Below, in pieces: positions 36,083 to 44,756 of a DNA stretch of 64,000 nt. The number at the start of each line of letters is the position of its first letter. Position 1 is the stretch's first letter. Source of the stretch: Nostoc sp. NIES-3756 (lineage in GTDB: Bacteria; Cyanobacteriota; Cyanobacteriia; Cyanobacteriales; Nostocaceae); NCBI RefSeq assembly GCF_001548375.1, contig NZ_AP017296.1, positions 383,305 through 447,304 on the forward strand, written 5' to 3'. A program made the translations under genes and the position numbers. The notes beneath the pieces are model-generated. The model was given only the letters and a program-made list of their open reading frames with translations, was not told where the DNA came from and did not search any database.

Positions 36083-36590
36083 CTAGACTATCAACTAGAG
36101 TCTGCCGCTTTCTTCCTTTTACCTTTTTACATCCGTCAAAACCATACACATCCCACGCCAGTTGCTTCTCTACGAGACGCTGCGCGAACAAGTCGGCAAA
36201 GCCGCCCAACGCACTGGCTCCTCTTTTTGGTCGGTTTTGACCGACTGACTATCTGCCGCGATTGCCTACGGCACGCTACGCGATCGCACTTGGTTGTGTT
36301 GACCTACCTAATTTTGAGCGAACTTGACCCCGCAGTGTATGGTTTAATTTTTCCCAAACTCCCTTGCTCTGCCATTTGCGGTAATAGCTGTATACCGTTG
36401 AACTTGGCGGGAAATCGCCTGGAAGCATATTCCATTGGCATCCAGTTTTCAAATGATAATAGATGGCATTGCATATTTCACGCATATTTGCTGTGCGTGG
36501 ATGTCCTCCTGATTTAGCTGGTGGAATCAAAGGAGCTAGGATTTCCCACTCCATATCAGTTAAGTCTGTGGGGTAAGACTTTCGCGCCAT
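36083..36590 (-). pseudogene. IS5-type transposase, N-terminal part
   Basis: The first 95 residues are intact and typical (MARKSYPTDLTDMEWEILAP, then PRTANMREICNAIYYHLKTG and WNMLPGDFPPSSTVYSYY). The frame then breaks near GRSTQPSA in a stretch of HIP1-type repeat sequence and resumes as WDVYGFDGCKKVKGRKRQ up to the nested elements. It is the 5' part of the same gene as 34051-34421. Confidence 0.8.
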
Positions 36591-36682
36591 GATTAACTAT
36601 GTAAATACACTGTGTATCAGGTATCTTATCGTTGTTACTACTCCTCTCTCCCTACTTTTAGATTTACTTTATAAATAGCCTC

Positions 36683-36814
36683 TAAATCACCCGAAAGGAA
36701 ATCATAACCTGCTAGACCAATTAAAATGTCATTTCCATCTGCACCAAAAATTGAGTCAATATTTTTAGTACCAAGCAGAAAATCGTTGACAGCAGTCCCA
36801 GTAATGTCTGCCAT
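36683..36814 (-). pseudogene. RTX-type calcium-binding protein, 5' fragment
   Basis: On the minus strand ATG at 36814 opens a frame beginning MADITGTAVNDFLLGTKNID and reaching the RTX-like nonapeptide segment GADGNDILIGLAGYD before it runs into the IS5-type end at 36682. The remainder of this hemolysin-type calcium-binding protein is absent from the other side of the element. Confidence 0.7.
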
Positions 36815-37373
36815 AAAAAACCACTTGAAAATAAATTATTCAAACCTAATTACACCTGACCATAAAAAAAGTCACAAAACAACTAACTAATGGTTGTTGA
36901 ATAATTCAAGAATTTCTGTATTTTATATACAGCTATCTAATGCAAACTTTAGTGCAGTAATGTTAAATTTATCAACAGTAAGAAATATAAGCTATTAGTT
37001 GGTTATAGCTTTTATATACGCATTATGTAGGTTAGATGCTAAAAACCTTGATCTACTGTTGTAGAGACGTTGTAATGCAACGTCTCTAAAAGGTGTAGCA
37101 TTATTAATATTTTTTTGATTTGGATAATTTACATCTGATGTAAATACAGAATGGTATTAATTGAATTCCTCTTTTGTTACTAGGAGGAGGGAAAAATCTT
37201 GTTCCACTTCTGAACGCTAAACAAAATAATAAATTATGCGAACGCCCGCCCACTTTATCATTTAAATAACGTTGTTGAGAAAAAACATAAAAATAGGAGT
37301 TTCAGATTATTCTCTGCCGAAGGTAACAAAAGAGGAAGAATACAGGAAAAATATCTTCAATCAGCAGCCAGTT
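36815..37373. other. Intergenic region with dispersed hairpin
   Basis: It is AT-rich, with no convincing gene. Apart from the hairpin at 37062-37088 I see nothing of note. It lies upstream of the RTX fragment and downstream of the SDR gene, both on the minus strand. Confidence 0.45.
37062..37088. terminator. Hairpin TAGAGACGTTG / CAACGTCTCTA
   Basis: It is a perfect 11-bp stem with a five-base loop. It is of a dispersed cyanobacterial type and could serve as a terminator for the SDR gene 290 bases away. Confidence 0.4.
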
Positions 37374-38087
37374 CTACACATAACGATGACCACCGTCAAT
37401 GTGAATGACTTCGCCTGTAATTGAGGAATTAGTCATCAAAAAAATCACGCTACTGGCCACTTCTTCAGCCGTTGCTAACCTTCTTGTCGGAATTTTGGAA
37501 GTAACTTCTTGAAAAGCTTGTGGCTTTGATTCTCCAAAGATTGCATCCCACATAGGAGTATCAGTCCAACCAGGGGAGACAGCATTGACTCGAATGGGGG
37601 CTAATTCCAGTGCCAGAGCGCGTGATAATTGTTCAGCCGCCGCCGTTGCTACAGCAGTTACCCAAGCACCGGGAACTGGACGTTCAGTAGATAAACCCCC
37701 AGTGAGTGTTACAGAACCACTAGAAACCATTTTCGGGACAGCTGCTCGTATCACATAAACACTTCCCCAAAGGCGGCTTTCAATAGCAGGGCGAAATTGC
37801 TCAACAGATCCCTCTAAAATCTGACCACCGACAAAACTCCCGGCTGCAATGTAAACGTGGTCAACCTGCTCGATTGTGGTAAACAAACAGTTGATTGCGG
37901 CTTCATCAGTGATGTCTGCTACAGCAGTGTGAACTTTTCCCAATCGCTCAGATGCCTCGTTCAACTTGCTCAAAGAACGACCCACAATCGTTACTTCTGC
38001 ACCTGATTGTCTTGCAAGTCGTGCTGTCTGGTAGCCAATTCCCTGACTACCACCAATCACGACTACGTGCTTTCCTTCTAATAGCAT
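37374..38087 (-). CDS. SDR-fold protein with altered active site
   Basis: The protein (about 237 residues from ATG at 38087) has the SDR cofactor motif VIGGSQGIGYQTARLA near residue 9 and the usual C-terminal region ALALELAPIRVNAVSPGW followed by HIDGGHRYV. The catalytic YxxxK is missing: the aligned segment reads WVTAVATAAAEQL, with no Tyr or Lys. It may therefore be a binding or regulatory protein or use other residues. A longer start at 38144 would add 19 residues and nearly touch the GST stop. It is the last gene of a TetR-GST-SDR group, probably co-regulated. Confidence 0.8.
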   Translation of the reverse strand: MLLEGKHVVVIGGSQGIGYQTARLARQSGAEVTIVGRSLSKLNEASERLGKVHTAVADITDEAAINCLFTTIEQVDHVYIAAGSFVGGQILEGSVEQFRPAIESRLWGSVYVIRAAVPKMVSSGSVTLTGGLSTERPVPGAWVTAVATAAAEQLSRALALELAPIRVNAVSPGWTDTPMWDAIFGESKPQAFQEVTSKIPTRRLATAEEVASSVIFLMTNSSITGEVIHIDGGHRYV

Positions 38088-38151
38088 GACTTCAAACTCT
38101 TGAGCAACTAATTCTTCTAGCAATCCGAACAACAATCCGAACAATGCAACT

Positions 38152-38802
38152 CTAAGCTTGTACTTTTCTTTCTAACAGTCCTGCTAGAGTTTGCTGAAAA
38201 CTCGTCCGTTGGCTGAGAGTATCTAACCAAGCTGCCGTTTTAGGTCTAGCTTTCACTAGTGCAGTTCCTTCTTTTGTCATGTTGATGTAGTACACCATTG
38301 AGCCAGTGATGATGTCAGCCAAGCTCAATACATCACCCACTAGAAATGATGATGTCAGTTCATGTTCGAGAACATCTAAATGTTGACTGGTAATTTTTGC
38401 TGACTGTGCAACAACAGCTTCATCAGTTACACTACCCATAATTGGACTCATAATTCGCTGCAAGAACAGTTGCATCACACCGACTGGATATAAATAATTT
38501 GCTGCAATACCAATCCATTTACGCATCTGGGCGCGTGCTTGTGGCTCGGTCGATTGCAATGACAAACCTTCAAAAGCTTCATCAACATAGCTTAAAATTG
38601 CTGGAGTTTCGTACAATATGAAATCTCCCTGCTGCAATACGGGCATCTTCCGAAACGGGTTGATCTGAGCGTATTCATCTGTGGCTAGGTAATCAAACCC
38701 AATTTCGTTGAAGTGGTAGTCAACTCCTTTCTCAATTAAGGTAATACGAGCAGCGCGGACATTCGGACTAACTTCAAAGCCATGTACAACTACATTAGAC
38801 AT
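38152..38802 (-). CDS. Glutathione S-transferase family protein
   Basis: The 216-residue protein has the thioredoxin-like N-terminal domain (VHGFEVSPNVRAARITLIEK, with Ser in the active-site loop near residue 12) and FRKMPVLQQGDFILYETPAI with the cis-Pro and glutathione-binding motif near 48-67. The all-helical C-terminal domain follows. The start at 38802, preceded by a GAGGTAA ribosome-binding site, matches GST N-termini; 14 more codons upstream are open but would run into the operators. It probably detoxifies electrophiles and is controlled by the neighbouring TetR repressor. Confidence 0.85.
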   Translation of the reverse strand: MSNVVVHGFEVSPNVRAARITLIEKGVDYHFNEIGFDYLATDEYAQINPFRKMPVLQQGDFILYETPAILSYVDEAFEGLSLQSTEPQARAQMRKWIGIAANYLYPVGVMQLFLQRIMSPIMGSVTDEAVVAQSAKITSQHLDVLEHELTSSFLVGDVLSLADIITGSMVYYINMTKEGTALVKARPKTAAWLDTLSQRTSFQQTLAGLLERKVQA

Positions 38803-38819
38803 AAGATTTACCTCATTTC

Positions 38820-38852
38820 TTGAATGCTCATTCAACTTGAACACTCATTCAA
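38820..38852 (-). promoter_or_regulatory. Tandem palindromic operators upstream of the GST gene
   Basis: Two adjacent 16-bp palindromes, TTGAATGCTCATTCAA (38820-38835) and TTGAACACTCATTCAA (38837-38852), lie 17 bases apart just upstream of the GST start. The half-site TTGAA matches the palindrome in front of the tetR gene, so they are the likely TetR operators. Confidence 0.75.
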
Positions 38853-38894
38853 GATAAAAGCAAAAAAAATACTTGTCAATAGGAAACTACAAAA

Positions 38895-39473
38895 TTAATT
38901 CATCTGAAGCAGTGTAGTTGCTCCTGCGGCAATACCGTTGAGTGTTTGAGCATCTCTTCGGATACGTGCAACTGCTAGCATCCCGACAACCAATCCCAGC
39001 AATGCTTTAGTATTCACCTCTAGATCGAATGATTTAGGTAAATCTCCGTTTTGCATAGCCTGAGCTAGATTTTGCCGAAAGAATGACTCAATTTCGTCTA
39101 AACGATCCTCAATAAATGCGATTGTGCTAGGTGAATGGGATTCGCGTTCGATCGCGGTGTTAATAATCAAACAACCTTTCTGTTTGGAGTCGTTAATCAT
39201 CGCTTTAGCCAAATACTCAAACCATTTTTGAATACATTCCAAGGGAGAACAATGACGTGGCATGGAAGCACGAAAAAATTCTTGCGTGTATTTTTTGAAT
39301 GATTGCTGAAATAGCTTCTCCTTGTCACCAAAAGCAGCATATAAGCTTCCAGGCTGAATTCCTGTTGCTTGTACAATATCCTTCATGGAAGTGTTGGCAT
39401 AACCTCGCTGCCAAAACAAATTCATCACTATGCTTAAAACTTCTTCTGTATCAAATTCTCGTTGCCTAACCAC
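38895..39473 (-). CDS. TetR/AcrR family repressor
   Basis: The 192-residue protein has an N-terminal helix-turn-helix typical of TetR (FWQRGYANTSMKDIVQATG then QPGSLYAAFGDKEKLFQQSF, about 16-55) and a helical ligand-binding C-terminal domain. It resembles repressors of GST/SDR detoxification genes. The gene lies upstream of the GST gene in the same direction. Matching palindromes occur at 39525-39536, in front of its own gene, and at 38820-38852, in front of the GST gene, so it probably represses both and is released by a toxic ligand. Confidence 0.9.
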   Translation of the reverse strand: MVRQREFDTEEVLSIVMNLFWQRGYANTSMKDIVQATGIQPGSLYAAFGDKEKLFQQSFKKYTQEFFRASMPRHCSPLECIQKWFEYLAKAMINDSKQKGCLIINTAIERESHSPSTIAFIEDRLDEIESFFRQNLAQAMQNGDLPKSFDLEVNTKALLGLVVGMLAVARIRRDAQTLNGIAAGATTLLQMN

Positions 39474-39524
39474 CGTCTGATTGAACTCTCTTTGATTGTG
39501 TATATTTTTTTAGTATACCTATTT

Positions 39525-39536
39525 TTGAACGTTCAA
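39525..39536 (-). promoter_or_regulatory. Palindromic operator upstream of tetR
   Basis: TTGAACGTTCAA is a perfect 12-bp palindrome about 50 bases before the tetR start. It overlaps a candidate promoter (TTGAAC with TATACT 14 bases downstream, a short spacing) and shares half-sites with the GST operators, which suggests autoregulation. Confidence 0.65.
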
Positions 39537-40296
39537 TCAATATTAATTGAGGTTTTGCATACCAAATTGATGAATACCAATCTTTGCGATCGCCTACTAT
39601 TCCCCAACCCCAAACCGCCAGGGAGCAACACCTCGGAAAGTGAGGTGGTAAAGCTGGGGGCGCTTAGAAACCGAGAAAGAGAAAGGAAAGAAATTAAGTA
39701 AATTTAGTATAGTTTTAGTAACAAAAAGTAATGGTTTTTCTCTTTTCTCCCCCAGTACTTTCCTCTACCCCCGCTCCCCCTGCTCATTTTAAGGCGATTT
39801 CAGAAAATTGCGTTGCCCCTTCTGCGGGAACATCTAGAATATATGTATGAAATTACGCTACCATAGAGCGTTTATGCTCTTGATTTAGAAGCATTACGCT
39901 CACCTGATATTACTTTTATTTTTGTTACCAGTGTCGGAAACTCTATGCTAGTTATGGGAGAAGTTGAGATGAATTGTTGGTAACTTTCATTTTCTTACTT
40001 TTCCCCCCTCTTTTTTAAATTTACATCAGACTTTGTATATATTTGATTATATCCGCTTTAATGAATATAACAAAGCAACACTACATTCTAAGCTGTTAAA
40101 TTGTATATATTCAACCAGCAGTATTTCTTTGAACTGTCTGGCAAAGAAGAACTGGCAAACTCATCAACTATAGAAAAATAGTTTCTTCAAGATAAACCTA
40201 AGCGGAATCTACAAGCCAAGTAGGAAGAAAACCCTTGCAGCAAAAGCCTTTCACGATGCTCGACAGAATGTCTGTTGAGCATCCATAGAATCCCCG
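39537..40296. other. Intergenic region with no recognised gene
   Basis: This holds a short hairpin CACCTC/GAGGTG near 39630-39647 and simple-sequence stretches rich in T and C near 39730-39790. The frames that are open here look random. Confidence 0.4.
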
Positions 40297-40494
40297 TCAC
40301 CCAACAATCGGCTTGGAACTGTTCCGATGCAATTCCACCGCTATGTCAAAAGCTTTCCACTTTTGAGGACAGTATTTGACTTCGGGAAAGTCTTTTAAAC
40401 TTAGATTAGCTCTTTGGTGCGGATCGCGGATTAAAGATAGTCGCTGCCAATAATAGACAATTAATTCAGGTATAGAAAATTCAGTTTCTCTCAT
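40297..40494 (-). CDS. Small hypothetical protein
   Basis: A 65-codon frame (begins MRETEFSIPELIVYYWQ) with a reasonable amino-acid composition and no hydrophobic segment. I do not recognise it. It may be a real small gene or the 3' remnant of an older one. It is 119 bases from the divergent gene at 40614. Confidence 0.4.
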   Translation of the reverse strand: MRETEFSIPELIVYYWQRLSLIRDPHQRANLSLKDFPEVKYCPQKWKAFDIAVELHRNSSKPIVG

Positions 40495-40613
40495 TTCTCT
40501 GCAATTATGCGTAATTATTTCAAATAACTAATTCATAAGTGTAGTGAGAACACGGTTTTATCAAATTGTGCTTTTCGGTAAAACTACACTACACAAGCGA
40601 TAAAGGTGCATAT

Positions 40614-40934
40614 ATGGCTGATTTTACAATATTCGATATCCGCATAAACCAGCAGTTAAATATTCAACCTTTAGAAAAGCCAGTATCCGCAACAGAAGAC
40701 GAATTAGTATTATTAGCAGAAAAATTAACCGAAGTAGCTATTCCGGTAGAAACTCTATTACAAGTGCTGAAGATGGCTAACTACGATAAAAAAGCAGCTT
40801 TTGACCATGCTGACCAATATTTAGATAAATCTAAAAATCACCGACGGATTGTTTTAAATTCTCGTACTAAATTTTGTTTGAAGTGGAGTTTGAGAAGAGT
40901 AATTAAACCAAGATATGTAGATTATTCCAAATAA
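40614..40934 (+). CDS. Hypothetical protein
   Basis: The predicted protein of 106 residues starts MADFTIFDIRINQQLNIQPL; an upstream in-frame ATG at 40566 would add 16 residues. It has a helical middle (LVLLAEKLTEVAIPVETLLQV) and a basic C-terminus. It ends two bases before the convergent Uma2 gene. No family recognised. Confidence 0.5.
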   Translation: MADFTIFDIRINQQLNIQPLEKPVSATEDELVLLAEKLTEVAIPVETLLQVLKMANYDKKAAFDHADQYLDKSKNHRRIVLNSRTKFCLKWSLRRVIKPRYVDYSK

Positions 40935-40936
40935 AT

Positions 40937-41557
40937 TTAACCAGTCTGACTGAAACTAGAGGCAAATATTTGTTGTGCTGTTAATTGCAAGTTGGGAAAC
41001 ACTGAAGAAACTAACTGCTCATTATTTTGAAACAGTTGCCGATGATACTCATCTTCTATTAGAGTGCAAATTGTAATTGTTGGTTGTTTAGGTTTACCAA
41101 TATATTCTCTACCACCAATACCCAAATAATCAATAATCCAATATTCGTTTACGCCTAGCAAAGCATAATCTTCAGCTTTACGTGCGTAATCATTTTGCCA
41201 ATTTGTACTGACAACTTCAGCCATTAATTTAATCGATTTCCCTGATGTAATTACAGGTTCTTGTTGCCATAATGGTTCATTAGTTAGTTGCCTTTGATCT
41301 AAGACAATTACATCAGGGCGAAAGGCTGTGTTTGTACTTAACAATTTAATTAAGCATCGATGAGGAATAAAATAAGACAATTCGTGACGGTCTATTTCCA
41401 CATTTAACTTGCGTCCAATAAAGGCTGATACTTGCTCATGAGGCCCAGTAGGTTCCATTTCGACTAATTCACCATCAATTAGCTCATGGCGATCGCTATC
41501 CCTGTATTGGGTAATAAATTCATCAACAGTCAAAAGTTTTGAAGCAAATTGAACCAT
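40937..41557 (-). CDS. Uma2 family (PD-(D/E)XK-like) endonuclease
   Basis: The 206-residue protein has the Uma2 pattern: YRDSDRHELIDGELVEMEPT near 18-37, then FRPDVIVLDQRQL with the catalytic Asp near 80, and IKLMAEVVSTNWQNDYARK with the Glu near 112. The family is greatly expanded in cyanobacteria and has a restriction-endonuclease-like fold; biological roles are mostly unknown. Start and length are normal. It is convergent with the small gene upstream. Confidence 0.85.
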   Translation of the reverse strand: MVQFASKLLTVDEFITQYRDSDRHELIDGELVEMEPTGPHEQVSAFIGRKLNVEIDRHELSYFIPHRCLIKLLSTNTAFRPDVIVLDQRQLTNEPLWQQEPVITSGKSIKLMAEVVSTNWQNDYARKAEDYALLGVNEYWIIDYLGIGGREYIGKPKQPTITICTLIEDEYHRQLFQNNEQLVSSVFPNLQLTAQQIFASSFSQTG

Positions 41558-41644
41558 TGCGATATCGTTGCTATGAGCGGATTGACTTTATTTTAGCGTT
41601 ACAGTACTGTTTATCTGAAAAAATTAGGCTGATAACTTCGGTCA

Positions 41645-43447
41645 CTAACCATCAAACTTGTATCTCAAAGGCGAATCTTTAAGTAATTTCTCAATCCCAA
41701 CTCGCACTAGATGGGCTTGAGTGCCTTCTAATTTCAACTCGTTGTGGATAAATTCATCAAGTGAGGATGCAGTAGTACGTTCCAAAAGTGCTAGTACCCT
41801 TTGAGATTGACTTTGGGATGTTTCAGTTGCATCTAAATCTGCTGCTTGAGAGGAATCGTTAGTCTTTGGTTTATCCAGAAATTTCTTGTTGTCCCGGTCA
41901 TAACCGGAGAAGTTTTGTAGCAACTGCATAGGGAACCATTCATTCACCCCACCGTAATACACTGCTCGGCCTACTGGTGAGGATGCCGCAATCTCCATTA
42001 CTTGTGTTGATGTAATCTTGCGATCGCCTGGAATCAGTTGCGTGGCAATCATGGCATTGTAAGCAGGCACATTATCAGGATGAACCAAGGCGACAGAAGT
42101 TAATTGCGATCGCAGTCCGCCAGAAATACCCAAGTCGTCAGTGTGGGGGTTTTGTACGACAATCCAGAAGTGCCAACCAGAGCTATCACCACAAGAACAA
42201 TAAGAGATGATTTTGTCCTTGAGCCAACCAATTTCATTCTTAGCATTCTTGAATTTGGAACAAACCGCCGTACCTTCATCCAGAATGATCAGCTTGTCCC
42301 CGGTGATAAGTTGAAATTCGGCAAAACAGTCTTTGACCCACTTGACTGCTTCGATGGGTGACATTTCCAGAATCTTGGCACGTTTTAAGGTGTCAACGCG
42401 ACCTTTGAAATAACCAGTTTCTTTCTCATCACCTTTGGGGTCAATGTAAAAGATATGTGTGTCAGGATGCAGTCGTTTGATCGCATCAATGGCATTGCTA
42501 ATGGTGATACCCTTGCCAGAACCAGGGACACCAACCCACAGCATATTTGTCACTTTCTTGGCAATATGCCCAATGAGGTCATACTGCACTTGAGGCGTTT
42601 TGGTGTAGGTGGAGATTTCCGTGTTAACTGTTATGGGTGGGGCAGGGGAAGCAGGGGAGGCAGGGGAGGCAAGGGAGGAACTATTCGTAAATTCTCCCCC
42701 TGCTCCCCCTGCTCTGGTTTCTTCCCCTGCTCTAATACTGGGTAACTCAACAAACCTTGCAGGCGGAATACCAAGATTTTGGGGTTTAATAGCTTCTTGA
42801 ATAACTGTTACTTGTTGATAATTAACTCGTGGGTCAATTGTCACCTGTGCTAAATGCCCAGACAATTGATCGCGGGTTGGGAACTGCCCACGCAATTGAA
42901 TAAACCAATCTAACAACCAACGGTAAGCGTAAAATCTTTTTCCTGGCTCAACGGTGCTTAAGTCTTTACACAGCACATGAGACGATTGCTTGAGCATGGC
43001 GAACTCATATTTCTCCATCGGCTCCAGATGAAGCATTAAGTCAGGCAATTCATTCTTGTTAGCAAAGTATTCGTCCCTAGCAACACTATCACCCATTGCC
43101 GAGAGGAACTCAACAAAGTTACCGCGAATAAAGGGGATGGGAGCGAATTGGTGAGTGTCGTTGATGTCTTGTACCACTGACCAGAGATACCCAACACCAG
43201 CAACCACAGCCCCAACCGCCGCTAAAGGAGATGTAGCATAGCAAACAGCACCAGTGGCCGCCGTCGCTAAAGTGATGAACTTGGCAAGGTTCATGCCATT
43301 ACGCTCATCTTTAGCACGAATAAGTAGTTGGTCTTGACGCTCCTGTAACCACGAGGCGATGTTACCAGCTTCCAAATACTCAATGCTGGGATAATCGCCA
43401 CGTAACAGTGCCGTTTCTTTTGTGCCTAGCATTGGTATTTGTTCCAT
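41645..43447 (-). CDS. Membrane-anchored P-loop ATPase, conjugation-type
   Basis: The 600-residue protein has a hydrophobic pair near 55-95, then a P-loop ATPase domain (about 290-520) with Walker A GVPGSGKG and Walker B LIILDEG. The arrangement, with FYIDPKGDEKE after Walker A, resembles coupling proteins and FtsK/VirB4-like ATPases of conjugative systems. Its linker (about 225-270) is an in-frame low-complexity insert, rich in Ala, Gly, Pro and Ser, encoded by G-rich repeats. It is the last gene of a tightly packed operon whose other genes encode small membrane proteins, so it probably powers a DNA- or protein-transport apparatus. Substrate unknown. Confidence 0.7.
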   Translation of the reverse strand: MEQIPMLGTKETALLRGDYPSIEYLEAGNIASWLQERQDQLLIRAKDERNGMNLAKFITLATAATGAVCYATSPLAAVGAVVAGVGYLWSVVQDINDTHQFAPIPFIRGNFVEFLSAMGDSVARDEYFANKNELPDLMLHLEPMEKYEFAMLKQSSHVLCKDLSTVEPGKRFYAYRWLLDWFIQLRGQFPTRDQLSGHLAQVTIDPRVNYQQVTVIQEAIKPQNLGIPPARFVELPSIRAGEETRAGGAGGEFTNSSSLASPASPASPAPPITVNTEISTYTKTPQVQYDLIGHIAKKVTNMLWVGVPGSGKGITISNAIDAIKRLHPDTHIFYIDPKGDEKETGYFKGRVDTLKRAKILEMSPIEAVKWVKDCFAEFQLITGDKLIILDEGTAVCSKFKNAKNEIGWLKDKIISYCSCGDSSGWHFWIVVQNPHTDDLGISGGLRSQLTSVALVHPDNVPAYNAMIATQLIPGDRKITSTQVMEIAASSPVGRAVYYGGVNEWFPMQLLQNFSGYDRDNKKFLDKPKTNDSSQAADLDATETSQSQSQRVLALLERTTASSLDEFIHNELKLEGTQAHLVRVGIEKLLKDSPLRYKFDG

Positions 43448-43458
43448 TTTCGCCCCTC

Positions 43459-44163
43459 TTACTTAGTTAATTTCCAAATGTTGTAGCCAATCTCTCCAGC
43501 CATCATCGAAATGCAGTTGTAAACAAGACAACCTAGAATTGCACCTGGATCTGTGTAGCGGAAGGGCCAACGACCAACAAACGTTGTGATGATGTCAAAT
43601 CCCCAGAAGAACAGTGCGATCGCTCCCCCTGCATTACGTTCTTTCATCCCAGCGCGTTTGTAGTCACCCCACAAAGCCACTGTCAGGTCGATATTTCCGG
43701 TGGGTTTGCTACCTAAAGCATATTGCTTGGATTCCTCAAACTCATTCTTGGCTTGGTTTGGGTCTTTACCCCGCAGGGTTCGCGCTTCCATGACTTGGAT
43801 TAATGCAGAGATCCCAAAACTAATCCAGAACAAAAGATTGAATGGTAGTTGCAGCCAACCGATCCAGCCAATCCACTCTGTTTCATACCAGGGAAAGAGA
43901 GCTTTTCCTTGGAATAAAGCCTGCCAAACACTATCAGTAGAAAGCAATGTCCCAATCCAAAAACCAATCGCACCAACTAATTTATATCCTGGTGTGCCTG
44001 GGGTGACGAATTGGGCAACAATGTGTGAGACAAACACAACTGGTAGTGAGACTAGCTCAACAATCCATCGGGCTAAAAGTTCTAAATACTCACCCAACCC
44101 CCGTTGTGGTTTATTTTGCTCTTTTGGTTGTGGGTTAGGAGTAGTGGGTGTGGGATTGCTCAT
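43459..44163 (-). CDS. Polytopic membrane protein of the ATPase operon
   Basis: The 234-residue protein has a Pro/Gln-rich N-terminus (about 1-25) and four to five hydrophobic segments (for example FVSHIVAQFV, LVGAIGFWIGTLL, LPFNLLFWISFGISALIQV, GGAIALFFWGFDIITTFVG). No family is recognised. It starts 3 bases after the gene at 44167 ends and ends 11 bases before the ATPase starts, so it belongs to the same transcript and probably forms the membrane partner of the ATPase. Confidence 0.75.
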   Translation of the reverse strand: MSNPTPTTPNPQPKEQNKPQRGLGEYLELLARWIVELVSLPVVFVSHIVAQFVTPGTPGYKLVGAIGFWIGTLLSTDSVWQALFQGKALFPWYETEWIGWIGWLQLPFNLLFWISFGISALIQVMEARTLRGKDPNQAKNEFEESKQYALGSKPTGNIDLTVALWGDYKRAGMKERNAGGAIALFFWGFDIITTFVGRWPFRYTDPGAILGCLVYNCISMMAGEIGYNIWKLTK

Positions 44164-44166
44164 GGT

Positions 44167-44577
44167 TTAATTCCTATCGTCAAAATATAGTGGGGAATCA
44201 TTGCAAGCCCCCTTAAATCGATACTTCCATTTCCATTGACGTTCTTCGATTCGCCCAATACACATACCTGTCGAGTCATAAACAAAAATCAACTCATCCT
44301 CTAAATAACCTGTAGTATTCGGTCTAGGATTACGCTTGGGAGTATCTAAATAATTTTGCATCCGCAATTTTTTAAAACTAGGGCTAACTCCTAACTCGTT
44401 AATTTTTTGAGATGTCGCTGCCCTTTCTTCGGCTTTAATCCGCTCTAGTTCTTCGGATTGTTGAATTGTTGTAGCCGTGTTGTAAGTGTTGAATTGCGCT
44501 GGCAGTTTAGATAACCAAGGACTAGCAATTAAACCCATTCCAAATAATCCTAGTAGTGCCTGCTTTTGGTATTTCAT
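44167..44577 (-). CDS. Membrane-anchored hypothetical protein
   Basis: The 136-residue protein has one N-terminal transmembrane segment (about 7-25) followed by a helical, charged region and a short C-terminal domain (LIFVYDSTGMCIGRIEE then WKWKYRFKGACNDS). Two Cys there could pair. Its ATG overlaps the stop of the 54-codon gene upstream (ATGA), so it is translationally coupled. No family recognised. Confidence 0.7.
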   Translation of the reverse strand: MKYQKQALLGLFGMGLIASPWLSKLPAQFNTYNTATTIQQSEELERIKAEERAATSQKINELGVSPSFKKLRMQNYLDTPKRNPRPNTTGYLEDELIFVYDSTGMCIGRIEERQWKWKYRFKGACNDSPLYFDDRN

Positions 44578-44738
44578 CCCTCAACTACTGGCTCATACTG
44601 TTTCAGAATCTTGCCAAAATTGTCAATTGTATTAGCAATTGGCTGTTGCTCAATTACAACTTGTTCAATCACAGGTTTTGGTTCTGGCTCTAGCTGTGGA
44701 GTCTCAAAGCCTATTGCATTTAGAATCTGTCTTTCCAT
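44574..44738 (-). CDS. Small Glu/Pro-rich protein of 54 residues
   Basis: The minus-strand frame starts at ATG 44738 after a GGTGAG ribosome-binding site and reads MERQILNAIGFETPQLEPEP, then a Glu/Pro/Val-rich middle and QYEPVVEG. Its TGA overlaps the ATG of the next gene (ATGA at 44574-44577). Position, overlap and ribosome-binding site support a real gene. No transmembrane segment. Possibly a linker or adaptor protein of the ATPase operon. Confidence 0.65.
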   Translation of the reverse strand: MERQILNAIGFETPQLEPEPKPVIEQVVIEQQPIANTIDNFGKILKQYEPVVEG

Positions 44739-44756
44739 TTGTACTCACCTTTGTAT

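Larger units (their letters stand above)
34032..36682 (-). mobile_element. IS5-type element, degenerate, with nested insertions
   Basis: The element has long inverted ends built around TATTTATAAAGTAAATC (34032 side and 36682 side). It carries an IS5-type transposase on the minus strand, broken by frameshifts, short HIP1-rich repeats and two nested elements. The N-terminus is at 36590 and the C-terminus (motif DYERLPEMSEAAIYA) near 34060-34140. A clean target duplication is not seen, so one flank has probably been deleted. Confidence 0.8.

Noticed and set aside
39462..39701. 79-codon plus-strand frame across the tetR promoter
   Set aside because: It overlaps the regulatory region, has no recognisable signature and ends in simple sequence.
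43700..44170. 156-codon plus-strand frame opposite the polytopic membrane protein
   Set aside because: It is a shadow; the minus-strand operon with overlapping starts and stops explains the region.
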